From contig JACCSL010000111.1 in the NCBI GenBank assembly GCA_013812995.1, forward strand, positions 1 to 8,986: a stretch of DNA of 8,986 nt. The letters are read 5' to 3'. Origin of the DNA: Ardenticatenales bacterium (GTDB taxonomy: Bacteria > Chloroflexota > Anaerolineae > Ardenticatenales > Ardenticatenaceae). Of this stretch, positions 5,567 through 8,986 are shown in pieces; position 1 is the stretch's first letter; every line of letters begins with the position of its first letter. A model generated the notes under the pieces. That model made no database searches and was not told the origin of the DNA. It saw only the letters and a list, made by a program, of their open reading frames with translations. Both the position numbers and the translations under genes were made by a program.

Positions 5567-6397
5567 ATGACTGAGCCGGTCTATTACCTCGGGGGCGAGT
5601 TTGTGTCAGCCCGCACCGCCTCCCTTCCTCTGAATGATCTGGCTATTTTACGGGGCTACGGGGTCTTCGATTTTCTGCGCACCTACCAGGGTCGCCCGTT
5701 CCGGCTGCGCCCGCATTTGGAGCGGCTGCATCGCTCCGCCACCGCCATCGGCATCGAGCCGCCGTGGAGCATCGAGGCACTGGCGGAAATCACCCATGAA
5801 ACAGTGCGACGCAACACCTTTGAGGAGGCAACGATTCGCCTCGTCGTCACGGGCGGGGTTGCAGAGGACTCCATCACGCCGTCCGGAGCGCCCACACTGG
5901 CGGTGATGGTTGGCGCGGTTTCGCCGCTGCCAGCCGCCACGTACGAGCAGGGCGTGAAGGTGATTACGGTGCCCTTCTCGCGCACCATGCCCGAGATCAA
6001 GAGCCTGAACTACATTCCTGGCATCATGGCGCTACGCCAGGCAAGAGCGGCGCAGGCCATCGAGGCGCTGTACATGGCATCGGCGGGGACTATCTTGGAG
6101 GGAACGACGACCAACTTTTTCATCGTGAGGGACAACGTGCTCATCACCCCGTGCGACAATATCCTCAAGGGCATCACGCGCGGGGTCGTTCTGGAGGTGA
6201 CGATGGGGCAGATGGAGGTTATGGAGAGGCCCATCACCCTGGCTGATCTTTCTGAATGCCAGGAGGCTTTCATCACCTCCACGACGAAGGAAATTTTGCC
6301 CGTGGTTCAGGTGGATGGGGTGCGAATCGGCAATGGCGTCCCAGGAGCCACCACGCGCACACTCCATGAGCTATTCCAGGAGGCAACGCATCTTTAA
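5567..6397 (+). CDS. Class IV PLP-dependent aminotransferase (D-amino acid or branched-chain type)
   Basis: This 276-aa protein belongs to fold-type IV PLP enzymes: D-amino acid transaminase, branched-chain transaminase IlvE and aminodeoxychorismate lyase. It carries GYGVFDFLRTYQGRPFRLRPHLERL at 30-54, with Y31 and phosphate-binding R53. The PLP-binding lysine is K145 in EIKSLNY; E178 in ILEGTTTN contacts the pyridine nitrogen; LKGITRGVV and ITSTTKEILPV follow. The C-terminal third and the lysine position resemble Bacillus D-amino acid transaminase most. However, the R-x-H carboxylate trap of that enzyme is not seen after the TGG at 95-97, so substrate choice is open. The ATG at 5567 has AAGG 8-9 bases upstream and lies 10 bases after the previous stop, so it closes the rpoN operon. 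An in-frame ATG at 5465 would add 34 residues overlapping the previous gene and lacking family resemblance. Its stop overlaps that of the convergent GNAT gene. Confidence 0.88.
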   Translation: MTEPVYYLGGEFVSARTASLPLNDLAILRGYGVFDFLRTYQGRPFRLRPHLERLHRSATAIGIEPPWSIEALAEITHETVRRNTFEEATIRLVVTGGVAEDSITPSGAPTLAVMVGAVSPLPAATYEQGVKVITVPFSRTMPEIKSLNYIPGIMALRQARAAQAIEALYMASAGTILEGTTTNFFIVRDNVLITPCDNILKGITRGVVLEVTMGQMEVMERPITLADLSECQEAFITSTTKEILPVVQVDGVRIGNGVPGATTRTLHELFQEATHL

Positions 6398-6909
6398 AGG
6401 GTGGCTTTGTCCCTCGAATAGAGGAGAAATGGCCCCTTCTCATCTTCGGCTGCTTTTTCAAAGGTCATGCCGATGTTCGTTGCCACCTGGATAGAGGCAA
6501 GATTGTCCGCATCAATCATGCAGACCAGGCGGGATAGCCGCAACGTCTCAAAGCCATAGTCAAGAATCCCCTGCGCCGCTTCTGTCCCCAGCCCTTGCCC
6601 CCAGTACTCTTTGGCAATCATGTAGGCCACTTCGACCTCCGAGCGCTCCTCGATAGTCCAGGGCAGCAACCCACAGCGCCCGATGAACTGGTTGCCTTCT
6701 TTAAGAATCGTTGCCCACAATCCTAGCTCCGGGTGTCTCGGATGTCCCTCCAAAAACCACTCCACCTCTTCGCGCGTCTCGTCATAGGTCAGCGTGCCCT
6801 CGGGAAAGTACTGCCGAAGGGTCGGGTCGCTGTATAACACAAACAGATCATCGAGGTCTGTGAGCACCAGTCGTCGCAGGATCAGTCGGTCAGTCTCCAG
6901 AATTTGCAT
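6394..6909 (-). CDS. GNAT-family N-acetyltransferase, RimJ/RimL type
   Basis: This 171-aa protein has the GNAT fold, which transfers acetyl from acetyl-CoA to an amino group. The N-terminus LETDRLILRRLVLTDLDDLF is typical of the RimJ/RimL (Acetyltransf_3) group. Strand 4 and the pyrophosphate loop read VEVAYMIAKEYWGQGLGTEA, with the Q-G-L-G-T loop at 105-109. NLASIQVATNIGMTFE (136-151) matches the conserved helix after strand 6. Such proteins acetylate ribosomal proteins, other N-termini, amino acids or antibiotics; the substrate here is unknown. Its ATG lies 20 bases inside the end of mutS, with a GAGGAAG-like site upstream, so the two are probably co-translated. The stop codon overlaps the stop of the convergent aminotransferase. 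Confidence 0.9.
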   Translation of the reverse strand: MQILETDRLILRRLVLTDLDDLFVLYSDPTLRQYFPEGTLTYDETREEVEWFLEGHPRHPELGLWATILKEGNQFIGRCGLLPWTIEERSEVEVAYMIAKEYWGQGLGTEAAQGILDYGFETLRLSRLVCMIDADNLASIQVATNIGMTFEKAAEDEKGPFLLYSRDKATL

Positions 6910-8986
6910 TGTCGGCTTCCTCAGTGGTAGATAGCAGGGTTTTCAGTTCAAAGAGCAGGTTGATCGCCTCAATGGGTGTGAGACTCATCACGTCCACGCG
7001 GCGGAGGCGCTGCTCGATCTCGTTGGGTGGGGCCTCGGCGAAGAGGGGAAGCTGGGGCAGGGGCGCGGCATCCGCCAGGCCAGCGACCGGGGCGCGGCCA
7101 CGCTCCTGCTCCAGCTCCGCCAGAATCTCGCGAGCGCGGTTGATGACGGGGCGGGGCATCCCCGCGATCTGGGCCACGTAGATGCCATAGGAGCGGTCGG
7201 TGCCACCCGGCTCGATGCGGTGCAGGAAGATGACCTTCTCGCCCTCCTCCGCCACCGCCACGCGATAGTTTTTCACTCTGGGCAGCAGCGCCTCCAGCAC
7301 GGTCAGCTCGTGGTAGTGCGTGGCGAAGAGCGTGCGCGTCTGGAGCTTCGGGTGGTTGTGGATGTACTCGACCACGGCGCGCGCGATGGCGAGCCCATCG
7401 AAGGTCGAGGTGCCGCGCCCGACCTCGTCCAGCACGAAGAGGGAGCGGCTGGTACCCTGCGAGAGCAGGTTTGCCGTCTCAACCATCTCCACCATGAAGG
7501 TCGAGTGGCCGCGCGCGATCTCGTCCTGCGCGCCCACGCGCGTGAAGATGCGGTCCACGAGCCCGATCTCGGCGCTGTCGGCGGGTACGAAGCAGCCTAT
7601 CTGCGCCATGAGCGTGATGAGCGCGACCTGCCGAAGCGAAGTACTCTTGCCCGACATGTTGGGGCCGGTAATGATATGGATGCAGCTATCGTCAGTCAGG
7701 TGCGTGTCATTGGCGATAAACGGCTCATCCTGGAGCGTGAGTTCAACCACCGGGTGGCGGCCCCGCTGGATGTGAATGTCCTTGTCCATCGTGAGCACGG
7801 GGCGGACGTAACGATGGCGAACCGCGACCTCGGCCAGGGAGACGAAAACATCGAGATGGGCCAGGGCGCGGCCCAGGGCGAGCAGGCGGGCACTCGCGGC
7901 GGCGACCTGCTGCTGCACCTGCGCGAAGATGCGCCGCTCCAGGTCCAGTTGCCGCTCCTCGGCGTTGAGCACCAGCGCCTCGTACTCCTTGAGTTCCGTC
8001 GTGACGTAGCGCTCCGCGTTGACGAGGGTCTGGCGGCGCTCGTAATCTTTGGGAATGAGCTTCGTGTTGGCGTTGCTCACCTCGATGTAGTAGCCAAAGA
8101 CCTTGTTGTAGGAAACTTTCAAGCTGCTGATTCCGGTGCGCTCGCGCTCCAATTCTTGTAAGCCACCAATCCAGTCGCGAGCATGGCGCGCCTTCTCGAT
8201 GATCTGCTGAAGTTCCTCGGAGAAGGCCGGGCGGATGAAGCCGGAGCTGTTCTGCACCGCTGGCGGCTCGTCGATGATGGCGGCGCAGAGCAGCTCGTGA
8301 ATCTCCGTGCAGGGGTCCAGGTCGTCGGGGTGGAGTGGTTCGGGGGGATTCTCCAGCCCCGCGCGAAGCAGCCCAGCGAGAATCAGCTGGATCTCGGGAA
8401 CCCGCGCCAGGGACTCGCGCAGCGCGCCCAGGTTACGCGGCTGGGCGCTGCCCGTGACGGTGCGATTCGTCAGCCGCTCCAGGTCGGCCAGCCCCTTGAG
8501 CGCGGCCTGGAGTTCCAGCCGCGTGACGGTGTTTTTGTAAAATGCCTCCACCGCGTCGAGCCGCGCCTCCAGAATGTCCAGGTGCAGGAGCGGCTGGCCG
8601 ACCCACTGGCGCAGCAGGCGCGCCCCCATCGCGGTCTGCGTCTCGTCCAGCACGCCGAGCAGACAGTGCTTGGCCTCACCGCGCATGGACTCCGTGAGTT
8701 CCAGGTTGCGGCGTGTGGCCGCGTCCAGCGTCATGTAGCCGCGCGTGGAGTAGGTCAGCAGGTTGTCGAGCTGGGGCAGGGTACTGCGCTGTGTCGTCTT
8801 GGCATAGGCCAGCGCCGCGCCCGCCGCGCGCACGGCCAGGGGTTTGCCCTCGCAGCCAAAGCCCTCCAGCGTCTGCACGCCAAAATGCTCCTCCAGCGTC
8901 TGGCGAGCGCGGCCCAGCTCCCAGTGGTAGCTCTCGAAGGGGGTGCGGCGGAAACCACGCGCGTCTACCTCGCTCTTGAGCGGCCC
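6890..8986 (-). CDS. mutS: DNA mismatch repair ATPase MutS, N-terminus beyond window edge
   Basis: The minus strand is open from the right edge to a TGA at 6892-6890, giving 698 residues of MutS1, the ATPase clamp that recognises mismatches and recruits MutL. The mismatch-binding N-terminal domain (with its Phe-x-Glu motif) lies outside the window; I estimate 150-200 residues are missing. What is present starts in the connector domain. The core follows (LLTYSTRGYMTLDAATRRNLEL, then LLRQWVGQPLL). Then come the clamp and lever region, and the ATPase: Walker A GPNMSGKST (7666-7640), the signature ARGHSTFMVEM, Walker B LFVLDEVGRGTST, and THYHELT. A Pro/Ala-rich linker and the C-terminal MSLTPIEAINLLFELKTL dimerisation helices end the protein, so the 3' end is complete. 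An internal GTG at 8878 is not a start because the upstream frame continues with MutS sequence. It overlaps the GNAT gene by 20 bases. Confidence 0.97.
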   Translation of the reverse strand, partial: GPLKSEVDARGFRRTPFESYHWELGRARQTLEEHFGVQTLEGFGCEGKPLAVRAAGAALAYAKTTQRSTLPQLDNLLTYSTRGYMTLDAATRRNLELTESMRGEAKHCLLGVLDETQTAMGARLLRQWVGQPLLHLDILEARLDAVEAFYKNTVTRLELQAALKGLADLERLTNRTVTGSAQPRNLGALRESLARVPEIQLILAGLLRAGLENPPEPLHPDDLDPCTEIHELLCAAIIDEPPAVQNSSGFIRPAFSEELQQIIEKARHARDWIGGLQELERERTGISSLKVSYNKVFGYYIEVSNANTKLIPKDYERRQTLVNAERYVTTELKEYEALVLNAEERQLDLERRIFAQVQQQVAAASARLLALGRALAHLDVFVSLAEVAVRHRYVRPVLTMDKDIHIQRGRHPVVELTLQDEPFIANDTHLTDDSCIHIITGPNMSGKSTSLRQVALITLMAQIGCFVPADSAEIGLVDRIFTRVGAQDEIARGHSTFMVEMVETANLLSQGTSRSLFVLDEVGRGTSTFDGLAIARAVVEYIHNHPKLQTRTLFATHYHELTVLEALLPRVKNYRVAVAEEGEKVIFLHRIEPGGTDRSYGIYVAQIAGMPRPVINRAREILAELEQERGRAPVAGLADAAPLPQLPLFAEAPPNEIEQRLRRVDVMSLTPIEAINLLFELKTLLSTTEEADNANSGD

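Noticed and set aside
7220..8161. Open frame of 313 codons on the plus strand opposite mutS
   Set aside because: It is an antisense shadow; the mutS frame has all family motifs through this stretch.

Overview
The window looks like ordinary chromosome from a GC-rich, free-living bacterium. No transposase, integrase, tRNA, rRNA or CRISPR array is visible. The protein style would fit a Chloroflexota lineage such as Ktedonobacteria: a sigma-54 factor with a CxxC/CxxC insert, GAF proteins and a C-terminally complete MutS1. That placement is a low-confidence inference without a search.

Left part (1-3072), regulation. A GAF-domain protein runs off the left edge on the minus strand. After a 354-bp divergent gap comes a complete NtrC-type sigma-54 activator on the plus strand (receiver, AAA+ with the GAFTGA loop, Fis-like tail). 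A small receiver-only response regulator lies tail-to-tail with it on the minus strand. Its first beta strand appears cut off by a 4-bp tandem duplication (TGAT TGAT). The gap between this receiver gene and the next plus-strand gene holds two exact copies of a 20-bp element at a 22-bp period. Each copy matches the -24/-12 promoter layout read by sigma-54. A 26-bp imperfect dyad follows.

Middle (3073-6397), a plus-strand run that reads as one operon. It contains rpoN (sigma-54, with a zinc-ribbon-like Cys4 insert), a class I SAM methyltransferase 8 bp downstream, a 150-aa protein overlapping the methyltransferase by 14 bp, and a class IV PLP aminotransferase 10 bp further on. Sigma-54, a sigma-54 activator and sigma-54-type promoters therefore lie within about 2 kb of each other. 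This suggests an autoregulated sigma-54 module. The three downstream genes would be transcribed with the factor, but nothing shows a shared pathway.

Right part (6394-8986), minus strand. A 3'-complete, 5'-truncated mutS overlaps the start of a RimJ/RimL-type GNAT acetyltransferase by 20 bp. The GNAT and aminotransferase stop codons overlap tail-to-tail at 6394-6397, with no room for a separate terminator.

The most notable points are the tandem sigma-54-type promoters in front of rpoN itself, the Cys4 insert in sigma-54, and the frameshifted receiver gene.
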